Below the pieces are notes generated by a model. The model was not told the DNA's origin. It did no database searches and worked only from the letters and a program-made list of their open reading frames with translations. The position numbers were made by a program, and so were the translations under genes. Below, piece after piece: positions 36,078 to 44,695 of a stretch of 64,000 nt of DNA. This DNA is from Duganella sp. CF402 (GTDB lineage: Bacteria; Pseudomonadota; Gammaproteobacteria; Burkholderiales; Burkholderiaceae_D): positions 2,958,262 through 3,022,261 of the forward strand of contig NZ_FOBG01000001.1 in NCBI RefSeq assembly GCF_900109645.1. Direction: 5' to 3'. Positions within the stretch are counted from its first letter, which is position 1; every line of letters starts with the position of its first letter.

Positions 36078-36586
36078 TCATCCGCACGCTGCAAGCCGAC
36101 GATGGCGAACGCCTGCTGGCGTTTGAAACCGCCAACCGCGCGTGGTTCGAGCAGCACGTGGAGGCGCGCGATCCGGCGTTTTATTCAGCGGCCGGTGTGG
36201 ACGCCCACATCGCGGATTATCTGGACAGCTACGCCGCCGGCGTGATGCATCCTTGCGTGCTGACCAGCGACGACGGCACGACCATCATCGGCCGCGCCAA
36301 CCTGCGCCGCATCGACCGCGTGGCCGGCAGCGGCGAAGTAGGCTACCGCATCGCCCACGACGAAGCACGCAAGGGATTGGCCAGCCAGGCGCTGGCCTAT
36401 TTGCAGGAACTGGCGCGCACGCGGTACGGCCTGCGCATCCTCAACGCCTGGATCTCGGACCAGAACGCCGGCTCAAAACGCGTGATGGACAAATGCGGCT
36501 TCACCCGCGACGCGCTGGTGCCGCCGCAGGTGGTACAGGTACACGGCGTTGCGCACGTGTCGCACCTGTTCCAGTGCCGCTTGTAA
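36074..36586 (+). CDS. GNAT-family N-acetyltransferase
   Basis: 170 aa. The acetyl-CoA-binding region shows GEVGYRIAHDEARKGLASQALAYLQELA, with the Q/R-x-x-G-x-G/A motif as RKGLAS, then LNAWISDQNAGSKRVMDKCGF typical of RimJ/RimL-type enzymes. It may acetylate a ribosomal protein N-terminus or a small molecule. Its start overlaps the hydrolase stop (ATGA), so translation is probably coupled. Confidence 0.9.
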   Translation: MIIRTLQADDGERLLAFETANRAWFEQHVEARDPAFYSAAGVDAHIADYLDSYAAGVMHPCVLTSDDGTTIIGRANLRRIDRVAGSGEVGYRIAHDEARKGLASQALAYLQELARTRYGLRILNAWISDQNAGSKRVMDKCGFTRDALVPPQVVQVHGVAHVSHLFQCRL

Positions 36587-36623
36587 GCCCTAAAAAATTA
36601 TCATATCGGCATGCTAATATGGC

Positions 36624-36651
36624 GATTGCCAAATTATAAATTTGGCCAATC
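36624..36651 (+). promoter_or_regulatory. Inverted repeat upstream of the Tat-exported multidomain gene
   Basis: GATTG-CCAAATT-ATA-AATTTGG-C-CAATC: 12 paired bases with a one-base bulge, 20 bases before the ATG at 36671. There is no T run, so an operator or leader hairpin is likelier than a terminator. Confidence 0.5.
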
Positions 36652-36670
36652 TACCATTACTCAGGGCGCC

Positions 36671-39304
36671 ATGAAACCAACTTCTCGTCGTAAATTCCTC
36701 AAATCCGTAACGGCTGCTTCGGTCGTCTCCACATTCGGCAACGCAGCCCTGATTCCGACTGCGCTGGCAGCGGAGTGCAAAGCATGGCAGCCAGCGTCGC
36801 CGGACGTGTCAGGCACACTAGGTATCGTCGGCGACGAAGTCACTGCGCAGTTCTACTCCGAAAGCGCCACCAAGATAGCGTACATGGCCAACGGTTACAT
36901 CACCTGGGCACTGGCATTGTCCGGACAGCGCCTGCGCATCAGCAAGGAGTCGCGCCAGGCGGTCGCCGGCGCCACTGTGCTGGGCACTGGCGACAATGAC
37001 ATTCGCAAGCAGGTCGAGCGCTGCGTCGCCTCCAGCTTTACCGACATCATCTGCATGGGTGGCCGCATCGACCTGGCGAATGGCGCAACACCGGAAAATG
37101 TCGCGGCAGGCTGGGCAAGCATCCTCGCCAACGTGAATGCCCGCGTCTGGTTGGTGATGCAAACGCCGGACAACACGCAGGCCACTGCCATCAAGATTTA
37201 CAAGCTCAACCAGTTGCTGCTCAATCTTGGGCTGAGCAATGTCACCGTGATCGACCTCGCAAGCGCTTTGTCCAAAGTAACGACCACCAAGGTCAGCGGC
37301 ACCAGCACCTATCTGGCCTGGAACAGCAAAATGAGTACCGGCGGCTACAAGCCGATCAATGTCAGTGCCTACTACATCGGCAAGGCCATTGCTACAGCAT
37401 GGCAAAGCCTGCCGCAAAGCTTTGCACTGTTGAGTGACGCCAGCGACGACATCGCAAATGACCCGCGCTCGTTCAACATCCTGCACAATGGCCTGCTCTA
37501 CGATGAAGGCGTGAATCGCCTGCTCAATCTGACAGGCGGGAGCAACTACGTCCCCACCAACAAAATCGACAACAGCTTCCTGGTGCCGTTTACCGGTGGT
37601 GGCGGCGGCAGCGGCGCATTGGCCAAAGCCACAGTATCCGGCGGCGCGATTGTATCGCTGGAAGTCATCAACGGCGGCAGCAACTACACGCAAGCACCGG
37701 TACCTGATTTCTCCAACGGCCGCCCGGCTGGCACCAGCGGCACCGACGCTACAGTGACCGTGCTAACCGGCCCATCGGGCTTCACTCACAGCACATCGAC
37801 CAGTGCCAAGACAGAGCAACGCTGCGATAACATCGGCAAGGACGTACTGCTCGAGCTGAGCTTCCCGAACTATCAGATCAAGCAAGGCCTGTTCTACACC
37901 CACACGATGGGCACCCCGCTGATCAACCACATCGGTCCCAATGATACCTACTCGGTCCGTTGCATCGTCACCCTGCCCCAGCTTGCAGACAACAAAATCA
38001 CGGCCGCCGGTCCGAACATCCAGCAATACTTCCAGGCGACCGATACCACTGTGGTCTACGATAGCTGTGGCGTGACGAATACCGACCAGCCGCTACCTGA
38101 AGCATTCGAGGCCGCGTTCCTGACGCCGCCAGTCAAACCTGATGCATCTACCAGCACGAAGATTTACCTTCAAGGCAGCAACGATGAAACGTGGGCTGAG
38201 AAGACTAAGGGCTGGGTCAAGTTCGGCCGCATCAGCTGCGTCGTCCAGCCGACCAAGGTCTGCACGCCAGCATTGAAAACCAACGTCAAATTCAATCCCG
38301 GCCACTACATTACCGTGTATCCAAACTGGCTCTACAGCGATTTCATGGGCCAGGAAGGCTTCGATACCAGTCTCACCGAGACTAAGCCGAAAACTGCGGC
38401 ATGGAGCGGCGTAGAAAAGCAAGTGAAATGGCGCGATATTGAAACCGAATTTGATAAGTACGACTTCACCAGCATTGATCAATGGTTGACCGGCCTGCGC
38501 GGATGGAACGCGGCACATCCGGACCGGAATCCGAAACGCCTGATCATCTATCTGCTGACCGATTCCTACATCAATCCGAACGACCAGTTCCTGCCCGACT
38601 ATATGTATACCAATGAGTATGGCGTGTACGAGCACAACTCCGGAAACGGCCGCAAGCTCTGCTATCACAAGGAATCGGTGCAAAACCGCTTGATCAAGCT
38701 TGGGCAAAAGCTGGCAGAGAAATACGATCAAAGCGAGCCGCTGCTGGAAGCCTTCCGCTTGGACGAAACGTCACCGGGCGATAAACTGGCCAAGACCTTC
38801 CCGGCAGAGCTGACCAACTATATCGAAGGCCAGGTTCGCATTGCCGACGAAATCAACAAGGCATTCAAGAGCACGATGATGATCCTCGGCTTTAACTTCG
38901 TCTCTGACCTGAAGATGTCGCGCGCAGCCCGTATGCTGGTACAGGCCGGCGTCGGCATGGGTGCGGTCGATCTAATCCCGAAGGATGCGTCACTGTCCGC
39001 GCCATTCGCATCCTACGACTATATCAAGCTGGCATCGAAATACGTGCCTAGCGTGGTGCACTTCGACGGCGGCAACTATACGAGCAACTTCCTCAATGTC
39101 GGCCAGGAAGTAACCGGTCTGGCCGATTATTCCCGCGATCACTTGGGTGCCAGTCATATATGCTGGTATCGCAACGACTGGCTACCGGATCCGTACAACT
39201 ACTGGAGCGCAGTGCGCTACCTGAACAGCATGCAAACCGATTGGGACAGCATCCCCAACCGGTACGGCAATCTGAGCACTGTACGCCCGCTATCGATTGA
39301 GTGA
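36671..39304 (+). CDS. Large Tat-exported multidomain protein: degenerate SGNH-like domain plus glycosidase-like C-terminal domain, function unknown
   Basis: 877 aa from the ATG at 36671. Twin-arginine signal SRRKFLKSV, cleavage near LAAECK (about 35). Residues 45-270 look like an SGNH esterase fold whose catalytic positions are replaced: GDS is GDEVT, block III is GGRIDL, and the C-terminal HP block reads GGYKPINVSAYYIG. A Gly-rich linker (about 310-365, VINGGSNYTQAP) and a beta-rich middle follow. Residues about 540-870 (NPGHYITVYPNWLY, DIETEFDKYDF, EAFRLDETSPGD, VVHFDGGNY) resemble a TIM-barrel glycosidase. GC and codon use look lower than the neighbours, suggesting transfer. Confidence 0.7.
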   Translation: MKPTSRRKFLKSVTAASVVSTFGNAALIPTALAAECKAWQPASPDVSGTLGIVGDEVTAQFYSESATKIAYMANGYITWALALSGQRLRISKESRQAVAGATVLGTGDNDIRKQVERCVASSFTDIICMGGRIDLANGATPENVAAGWASILANVNARVWLVMQTPDNTQATAIKIYKLNQLLLNLGLSNVTVIDLASALSKVTTTKVSGTSTYLAWNSKMSTGGYKPINVSAYYIGKAIATAWQSLPQSFALLSDASDDIANDPRSFNILHNGLLYDEGVNRLLNLTGGSNYVPTNKIDNSFLVPFTGGGGGSGALAKATVSGGAIVSLEVINGGSNYTQAPVPDFSNGRPAGTSGTDATVTVLTGPSGFTHSTSTSAKTEQRCDNIGKDVLLELSFPNYQIKQGLFYTHTMGTPLINHIGPNDTYSVRCIVTLPQLADNKITAAGPNIQQYFQATDTTVVYDSCGVTNTDQPLPEAFEAAFLTPPVKPDASTSTKIYLQGSNDETWAEKTKGWVKFGRISCVVQPTKVCTPALKTNVKFNPGHYITVYPNWLYSDFMGQEGFDTSLTETKPKTAAWSGVEKQVKWRDIETEFDKYDFTSIDQWLTGLRGWNAAHPDRNPKRLIIYLLTDSYINPNDQFLPDYMYTNEYGVYEHNSGNGRKLCYHKESVQNRLIKLGQKLAEKYDQSEPLLEAFRLDETSPGDKLAKTFPAELTNYIEGQVRIADEINKAFKSTMMILGFNFVSDLKMSRAARMLVQAGVGMGAVDLIPKDASLSAPFASYDYIKLASKYVPSVVHFDGGNYTSNFLNVGQEVTGLADYSRDHLGASHICWYRNDWLPDPYNYWSAVRYLNSMQTDWDSIPNRYGNLSTVRPLSIE

Positions 39305-39306
39305 TC

Positions 39307-39963
39307 TTACTTGCGCGCCTGCGCGACCAGGGCATCCAGTACCTGCAGCGTGGCCGCACCCAGTTGCGGACGCGGGATGCCGGGATTGCTGGCGTCCACC
39401 ATCGTAGGATTGGTCAGGTAACGGCCGGCCACCACCAGCGTCGGCGTGCTGTTCACCTCATAGGCAGCGGCCACGCGGCCGGCGCCCTTCAGGCGCGTCA
39501 TCACTGCGAACGAGTTGTAGGTGGCGGTGAATTTTTCCTTGTCCACGCCATTCTTCACGGCCCAGTCGATATTGTCCGCATCCGACTTCAGGCGGCGGCG
39601 CTCGACGTGCCAGGTCTGCAGGATCTTGGCGTGCAGCTGCTCTTCCAGCTTCATCGCTTCCAGCGTCAGGAACATATGCGCTTCCGGATCGTTCTCGCCG
39701 GTCAGCGGCAGGTGGATGCGGCGGAAGTTGATGTTATCGCCCTGCTTCTTCACCCATTCCAGCATGGCCGGTTCCAGCGCGTAGCACGCCGGGCAGTGAT
39801 ACATGAAGAACTCAATCACCTCCACCTTCTTGCCCTGCGCCTGCACCGGCTGCGGGGTTTTCAGGGTGGTGTACTCGGCGCCGTTGCGCGGCGCGGTGGG
39901 CGAGGCAAACGCGGTGGCGGCGCACAGGCCAGCCACCATCAAGGCAGTCTTTAACAAACGCAT
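39307..39963 (-). CDS. dsbA: Thiol:disulfide interchange protein DsbA
   Basis: 218 aa. Signal peptide MRLLKTALMVAGLCAATAFA. The thioredoxin-like active site is FFMYHCPACYALEP (CPAC, 57-60), and the cis-Pro loop is NSTPTLVVAGRYL. It oxidises cysteine pairs in exported proteins in the periplasm. The CPAC dipeptide differs from the CPHC of E. coli DsbA, which should shift its redox potential. It ends 2 bases from the convergent multidomain gene. Confidence 0.95.
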   Translation of the reverse strand: MRLLKTALMVAGLCAATAFASPTAPRNGAEYTTLKTPQPVQAQGKKVEVIEFFMYHCPACYALEPAMLEWVKKQGDNINFRRIHLPLTGENDPEAHMFLTLEAMKLEEQLHAKILQTWHVERRRLKSDADNIDWAVKNGVDKEKFTATYNSFAVMTRLKGAGRVAAAYEVNSTPTLVVAGRYLTNPTMVDASNPGIPRPQLGAATLQVLDALVAQARK

Positions 39964-39998
39964 GGTGGTCCTTTTTTACGGAACAAAACAGCAGGGTA

Positions 39999-40916
39999 TC
40001 ACTTCTGCGGCGGCTGCGCCTCCAGGCCGGCGATGTCCTGCATTAGCGCGATCAGGCGCTTGGCGCCCAGCCCCAGCGGACGGTCGTTGAGCCACACCAC
40101 ATCCACCCACAGCTGCAGCTCGTCGCTCATGTTGGCAAAGCTGATGCGCAGCAGTTCGCCGCGCTCCAGCAACGGCGCCACCTGCCGCAGCGGCAGATAA
40201 GCCCAGCCCACGCCGGCGCGCACCAGGCTCAGTGTCGCCAGATGGCTGTCGGTGCGCCACAGCTTGCGCGAAATGAGCACGCGCTGGTCGGCCTCCATGT
40301 CGCGGCTGAAGATGGCGATCTGGCGCAGGTCGACCAGGTCTTCAAGGCGAATGCCGTCCTGGCGTTCCAACGCCAGCTTGTGGCGCGGCGAGATCACCGG
40401 CACCAGCACTTCGCTGCCCAGCTCCTGAAAGCTCTCGCGGTCATTTACGCTGGGACGCTCGTAGACCAGCGCCAGTTGGGCGTCACCGTTGTGCAGCATG
40501 CGCAGCGCGTCGTCCTGCGGCGCTGATAGCACTTCCACTTCCAACGACGGGAATTCTTCCGCCAGTTGCGCCAGCGGATCGCTCCACTGCGCCGACAACA
40601 GCTCAGGCGCAATCGCCAGCGTCAGGCGCCGTTCCAGCCCTTGATGCAGCGACAGCGCGTGTGCCTGCAAACGGCGCAACTGACCTGCCATCTGCCGCGC
40701 TTCCGCCTCCAACGCGCGCGCCGACTCGGTAGGCCGCACTTCGCGCGAACTGCGCACGAACAGTGTCAGATCCAACTCAGCTTCCAGCTGCGCGATGGCC
40801 ATGCTCACCGCCGACGGCACCCGCCGCAGCGCCCGCGCGGCCGCCGAGAAGGAGCCGTGATCGAGCACCGCCAGGAAGATCGCAATGTTGTCGGACGAGA
40901 AAGCCATGTCGGCCAT
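39999..40916 (-). CDS. LysR-family transcriptional regulator
   Basis: 305 aa from the ATG at 40916 (MADMAFSSDN); a start at 40907 is equally possible. HTH: IAIFLAVLDHGSFSAAARALRRVPSAVSMAIAQLEAEL, followed by a LysR substrate-binding domain (RRLTLAIAPELLS...). It is divergent from the PACE efflux gene, the usual layout for these regulators (AceR-like), so it probably controls that gene. Confidence 0.92.
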   Translation of the reverse strand: MADMAFSSDNIAIFLAVLDHGSFSAAARALRRVPSAVSMAIAQLEAELDLTLFVRSSREVRPTESARALEAEARQMAGQLRRLQAHALSLHQGLERRLTLAIAPELLSAQWSDPLAQLAEEFPSLEVEVLSAPQDDALRMLHNGDAQLALVYERPSVNDRESFQELGSEVLVPVISPRHKLALERQDGIRLEDLVDLRQIAIFSRDMEADQRVLISRKLWRTDSHLATLSLVRAGVGWAYLPLRQVAPLLERGELLRISFANMSDELQLWVDVVWLNDRPLGLGAKRLIALMQDIAGLEAQPPQK

Positions 40917-41004
40917 GCTATCAGAAAAACTGAAAGCTGCTGACTTTTGCATTCAGAAAAACGCCCATATCATGCCTTCCGTTGTTACTTACAAAGGAAA
41001 TACC

Positions 41005-41427
41005 ATGCAAGGCCTGAAGCGCAAAGTCGTCTACGTCTCCCTGTTTGAAAGCATCGCCATCGGCTTGACCAGCACCGGCTTGATGCTCATGGGCGGACAT
41101 GATGCAGGCCACGCCGGCATTGCCGCCGTCGCCTCCTCGCTGATCGCCGTCGTGTGGAACTTCGCGTTCAACGCCATGTTCGAAGCGTGGGAAGCGCGCC
41201 AGGCCACGCGCGGCCGCAGCTGGAAACGCCGCGCCGCCCACGCCATCGGCTTCGAAGGCGGATTGCTGGTGGTGCTGGTGCCGCTGTTCGCGTGGTGGCT
41301 CAACATCTCGCTGTGGGAAGCGCTGGTGCTGGACATCTGGCTGCTGCTCTTCTTCATGGTCTACACCTACATTTTCAGCCTTGCCTTCGACAGCGTGTTC
41401 GGGTTGCCCGCATCGGCACAGGGGTAA
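41005..41427 (+). CDS. PACE-family efflux transporter (AceI-like)
   Basis: 140 aa, four membrane segments in two tandem bacterial-transmembrane-pair repeats. The first has VYVSLFESIAIGL with the key Glu15 and VVWNFAFNAMFEAWEA. The second has AHAIGFEGGLLVVLVPLFAWW and DIWLLLFFMVYTYIFSLAFD. Relatives export biocides such as chlorhexidine and polyamines such as cadaverine. The start at 41005 follows AAAGGA. Regulated in all likelihood by the divergent LysR gene. Confidence 0.93.
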   Translation: MQGLKRKVVYVSLFESIAIGLTSTGLMLMGGHDAGHAGIAAVASSLIAVVWNFAFNAMFEAWEARQATRGRSWKRRAAHAIGFEGGLLVVLVPLFAWWLNISLWEALVLDIWLLLFFMVYTYIFSLAFDSVFGLPASAQG

Positions 41428-41466
41428 GCTACAATCAGCGGCATACCATCCTTCGGAGAATGTCGC

Positions 41467-42765
41467 ATGAAGTTGAAACCGTTCGCGTTTGCAGTGCTGG
41501 CTTTGATGTTGGGCGCGGCGCATGCCGAAGCCCTGTCGCCCACCGAGCAGAAAATCGTCGCCGAAGTGAAGGCGCATTCGGCGCAAGGCCTGCAGCTGCT
41601 GGAACGCTCGGTCAATATCAACAGCGGCACCATGAACCACGAAGGTGTGCGCGCGGTGGGCAAGCTGTTTGGCGAGCAGTTTACTTCGCTGGGCTTCACC
41701 ACCCGCTGGTCGTCCATGCCGGCCGCGATGCAACGCGCCGGCCATTTGATCGCCACGCGCGAGGGCAAGCAGGGCAAGCGCCTGCTGCTGATCGGCCATC
41801 TCGATACGGTGTTTGAAAAGGACAGCCCGGTGCAGCTGTGGCAGCGCAACGGCGACCGCGTGCGCGGCCAGGGCGTCAACGACATGAAGGGCGGCGATGT
41901 GATCATCATCGAAGCGCTGCGCGCCTTGCATCGCGTCGGCGCGCTCAATAACACCAGCATCACGGTGGTGTTCAGCGGCGATGAGGAAAACGCCGGCGAT
42001 CCAATTGAAATCTCGCGTGCGGACATGGTCAACGCCGCCAAACGCAGCGACATCGCCCTCGCCTTCGAAGGCACGGTGCGCAATAAGGACGGCAAGGACA
42101 CCGGCACCATCGGCCGCCGCGCATCGTCGTCGTGGGAGTTGAAGGTGAATGGCAAACAAGGCCACTCCAGCGGCATCTTCACCGACAACGCGGGCTACGG
42201 CGCGATCTATGAAACGGCGCGCATTCTCGACGCCTTCCGCCAGCAATTGCGCGAGCCCGACCTGACCTACAGCCCCGGCCTGATCGCCGGCGGCACCGAT
42301 GCCACCACCAATGCACTCGGCACCACCGCGCAAGTGGCAGGCAAGAGCAATGTGATTTCGCGCACCGCCATCGTGGAAGGCGACTTGCGCTACCTGAGCT
42401 ACGAGCAGCGCGACCGCGCGCACGCCAAGATGAAGTCCATCGTGTCGCAGAACCTGCCGGGCACCAGCGCCAGCATCACCTTCCACGATGCCTATCCGCC
42501 GATGTCGCCGACCGACGGCAACCTGGCGGTGCTGAAGCAGTACTCGGACGCCAGCAGAGATGCGGGATTGGGCGAGATCCCTGCCCTGCCGCCGGGCCAG
42601 CGCGGCGCGGGCGACGTGCAGTTCGTCGCGCCGCTGCTGGACAGCCTGGATGGACTGGGCGCCGTCGGCAACGGCGCCCACTCGCCGGATGAGGACCTGG
42701 AAATCGCGTCGATCGAACGCGCCACCATCCGCACCGCGATCCTGCTGTATCGCCTGACGCGTTAA
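41467..42765 (+). CDS. Exported M20-family metallopeptidase (carboxypeptidase G2-like)
   Basis: 432 aa. Signal peptide MKLKPFAFAVLALMLGAAHAEA. Metal and catalytic motifs are GHLDTVF, GVNDMKGGDV, the catalytic Glu in FSGDEENAGDP, and HSPDEDLEIASIERA near the end, matching glutamate carboxypeptidase/CPG2. It probably hydrolyses folate-like or peptide substrates in the periplasm. The Asn in NDMKGG fits the family variant. Confidence 0.93.
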   Translation: MKLKPFAFAVLALMLGAAHAEALSPTEQKIVAEVKAHSAQGLQLLERSVNINSGTMNHEGVRAVGKLFGEQFTSLGFTTRWSSMPAAMQRAGHLIATREGKQGKRLLLIGHLDTVFEKDSPVQLWQRNGDRVRGQGVNDMKGGDVIIIEALRALHRVGALNNTSITVVFSGDEENAGDPIEISRADMVNAAKRSDIALAFEGTVRNKDGKDTGTIGRRASSSWELKVNGKQGHSSGIFTDNAGYGAIYETARILDAFRQQLREPDLTYSPGLIAGGTDATTNALGTTAQVAGKSNVISRTAIVEGDLRYLSYEQRDRAHAKMKSIVSQNLPGTSASITFHDAYPPMSPTDGNLAVLKQYSDASRDAGLGEIPALPPGQRGAGDVQFVAPLLDSLDGLGAVGNGAHSPDEDLEIASIERATIRTAILLYRLTR

Positions 42766-42810
42766 TCCCTGTTAGATCAAACTCTGCCAGGCGCCAAAGT
42801 CCACTGCGTC

Positions 42811-42954
42811 ATGAACGGCTACCAGCTGGAAATGCGCATCATCGGCACCAAGCTGCCCAAGCCCAAAACCAAACCGGTCAGCGGATTCGGCATGATCAAG
42901 AGCGACCGTCCTTCCGTGCCTGTAGACTTCGATCCAGCCGAGCTGCTGAAATAA
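42811..42954 (+). pseudogene. VapB/AbrB-type antitoxin remnant
   Basis: 47 codons encode an AbrB-type antitoxin C-terminus: KPKPKTKPVSGFGMIKSDRP-like sequence ending VPVDFDPAELLK, the toxin-binding tail typical of antitoxins paired with PIN toxins. The N-terminal DNA-binding beta-barrel is missing or unrecognisable; upstream in frame is only a short stretch after a stop. Its stop overlaps the start of the PIN fragment (TAATG), keeping the original operon junction. The gene is probably degraded. Confidence 0.6.
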
Positions 42955-43124
42955 TGATCGGTCTAGATACCAATGTACTTGCCCGCTACTACGTCGTTGA
43001 CCATACCGACGCTGAGGCAGTGCGCCAACGCCCACTAGCTCAGGGCCTCATTGACTCTGACAAGCAACTGTTTATCAGCAAGACTGTTATTCTGGAACTG
43101 GAATGGCTAATGCGAGGCTACTGA
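42954..43124 (+). pseudogene. Truncated VapC (PIN-domain toxin) gene
   Basis: 56 codons starting MIGLDTNVLARYYV, the first PIN motif with its catalytic Asp, and ending FISKTVILELEWLMRGY with the second conserved Glu, then a TGA. Full VapC proteins are about 130-140 aa, so the last acidic residues of the PIN site are gone. The toxin is almost certainly inactive. The start overlaps the antitoxin stop. Confidence 0.75.
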
Positions 43125-43167
43125 ATCTCTACCCCCTGTCACCGTTCCAAGCTGAAATAGTCTCCTA

Positions 43168-43491
43168 TCACGCCATCGCATCGATAGCACGGCGGGACCA
43201 AAGCAGCAGTTGTTCGGGATCGTCCAGCAGAAATTCGGGGGCTGTGTAGAACTTACGGACTGTGACTTCGCCCTTCTTGGTCATGTACTTGAACGGCTGC
43301 GCACTATGCGCCTCAAACTCCGTCCGCGTAGCATCACTGACACGCAGATAAAGTGTGCTGCCGATAATCCACGCAAACTGCTGGCCATGACAGCTGATGG
43401 CGTGGCCGCCAAAAAAGCGGCCAGCACTAAGGAAGCCAAGCGGCGCAAGCAACTCCTCGATATAACGAACAAACTCCGCATTCGCGGCCAT
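43168..43491 (-). CDS. TfoX/Sxy N-terminal-domain protein
   Basis: 107 aa. The TfoX_N domain is shown by FVRYIEELLAPLGFLSAGRFFGGHAISCHGQQFAWI, LYLRVSDATRTEFEAHSAQPFKYM and the C-terminal LLLWSRRAIDAM. Such single-domain proteins are related to the competence regulator Sxy but are mostly uncharacterised. A short segment similar to its C-terminus recurs at 43970-44023. Confidence 0.88.
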   Translation of the reverse strand: MAANAEFVRYIEELLAPLGFLSAGRFFGGHAISCHGQQFAWIIGSTLYLRVSDATRTEFEAHSAQPFKYMTKKGEVTVRKFYTAPEFLLDDPEQLLLWSRRAIDAMA

Positions 43492-43509
43492 GCCGCCTCC
43501 AGATGATAG

Positions 43510-43908
43510 TTAAGTGAAATAGGCACAGGCATTGCCTGCTGCATGCAGCATCCATGTTACTAGCATTGCCCGATAGTGCGAACGCGGCATGTATTTGAGG
43601 TAGGTGTAGCCGAGAATAACGCCACCACTCAAACCATTAAATAGCATGCCTGTCACTGCCGATGGATCGTAATGGGCAAGTCCAAACGGGACAACGATGA
43701 TTAGCCAGCGCCACAGCGGCTGAAGTTCATTGATTTGGCCAATAACAGCGGGCAGCGCCTGGAATAACAGCGTCTCTATCCAGGGGAAGAACACAATGAT
43801 AAAGAACGGATGGTATCTACCGAACAGCTCCACAAATTCCCGTCGCATGCGCTCCGCTTCATGTGGGCCCACCAATCGTTCGGCCACCATCCCGGTCAGT
43901 ACCATCAT
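43510..43908 (-). CDS. CPBP/Abi-family membrane protease-like protein
   Basis: 132 aa with three to four hydrophobic segments. Motif 1 reads FFPWIETLLFQ rather than EExxxR, motif 2 is FGLAH and motif 3 MLHAAGNA (HxxxN), as in CPBP intramembrane proteases. The ET..Q variant is known in part of the family. No ribosome site is visible, and the usual N-terminal helices are missing, so the gene may be shortened. It is AT-richer than the neighbouring core genes. Confidence 0.65.
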   Translation of the reverse strand: MMVLTGMVAERLVGPHEAERMRREFVELFGRYHPFFIIVFFPWIETLLFQALPAVIGQINELQPLWRWLIIVVPFGLAHYDPSAVTGMLFNGLSGGVILGYTYLKYMPRSHYRAMLVTWMLHAAGNACAYFT

Positions 43909-43969
43909 TTACAGCAAAAAGAAAAAGCTCACTACTTCGCTGGTGATTGGATAGCGCTGGATCAGTAAC

Positions 43970-44023
43970 TCAAGCTCCGGCTACATTGATGGCGCGGCGG
44001 GGCCAAACTAACTGCAATCGCAC
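43970..44023 (-). pseudogene. Fragment of a second TfoX-domain gene
   Basis: The minus-strand frame before the TGA at 43970-43972 encodes LQLVWPRRAINVAGA, matching the C-terminal LLLWSRRAIDAMA of the TfoX gene at 43168. The DNA match is about 20 of 24 bases around TTTGG-CCCGCCG-GC-ATC. An in-frame stop lies just upstream, so only the tail survives. Confidence 0.4.
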
Positions 44024-44158
44024 TCATCCTCAGCTCTAATTTTAAAAGACCCTTTCTCATCATCCCTCAGTTCAAGACTGTGATATTTCGCGCATTTTTA
44101 GACCAAGCTGAATGTTATCCTCGACGCGACAGCATGCGCTCAAGATAAAGTGAATTTC

Positions 44159-44695
44159 ATGAGAAATAGAAAAAATTTGAAGTCGCGTTTCGGCGCAGTT
44201 TTTTGGGGCGCCCATGCCACTTTGCTATGTGCCCTACTCGTTTTTCAAGGATGCGCTTCTACAAGGCTGGACAAAGCCGACAAGACCGACGCTAGTCAGT
44301 CTGTGTCTGCTCACAAAGATGGTGATCAAAAAAATGCCTCGACGAACTCTCCCCCGGTCCACATTATTACGCAAGCCGAGTTAGACGGAATAGTAGGGTG
44401 GATATGGTCTGAGAACTTAGCCGAGCAGATGAAAGACTCCAGGTTTGACGACCAGACCCGTAATCGAGTCGTTAAAAATATCACTATCGCAGGATTAGCG
44501 CAATTTCAGTGCATGGAGAACTACTACGAGCTGCTACAAATAGAAGCCAGCGATGACGGAGGAGAAATTTGGAGAGTAGATTTGTGTGGAGAAAAGAAGA
44601 TGTTCATCAGCTCCAGCGGCAAGGTCTTGAAAGTCGCGGACGTAACAGTATCTTCTCTCAATAAAAATCAGATTTTGCCTTCCTCAACCGATTGA
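44159..44695 (+). CDS. Putative lipoprotein, function unknown
   Basis: 178 aa from the ATG at 44159; a GTG at 44150 is an alternative. The hydrophobic segment ends in LLVFQGCAS, a likely lipobox. A Ser/Asp/Lys-rich linker follows, then a domain with INTIAGLAQFQCMENYYELLQI-like helix (KNITIAGLAQFQCMENYYE) and a beta pair IWRVDLCGEKKMFISSSGK; two cysteines could pair. I do not recognise it. Base composition is visibly AT-richer than the flanking core genes, suggesting transfer. Confidence 0.65.
   Translation: MRNRKNLKSRFGAVFWGAHATLLCALLVFQGCASTRLDKADKTDASQSVSAHKDGDQKNASTNSPPVHIITQAELDGIVGWIWSENLAEQMKDSRFDDQTRNRVVKNITIAGLAQFQCMENYYELLQIEASDDGGEIWRVDLCGEKKMFISSSGKVLKVADVTVSSLNKNQILPSSTD

Noticed and set aside
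42772..43035. Minus-strand open frame of 87 codons over the toxin-antitoxin remnant
   Set aside because: The plus strand gives recognisable antitoxin and PIN sequences with an operon-style overlap; the minus frame has no resemblance to anything.
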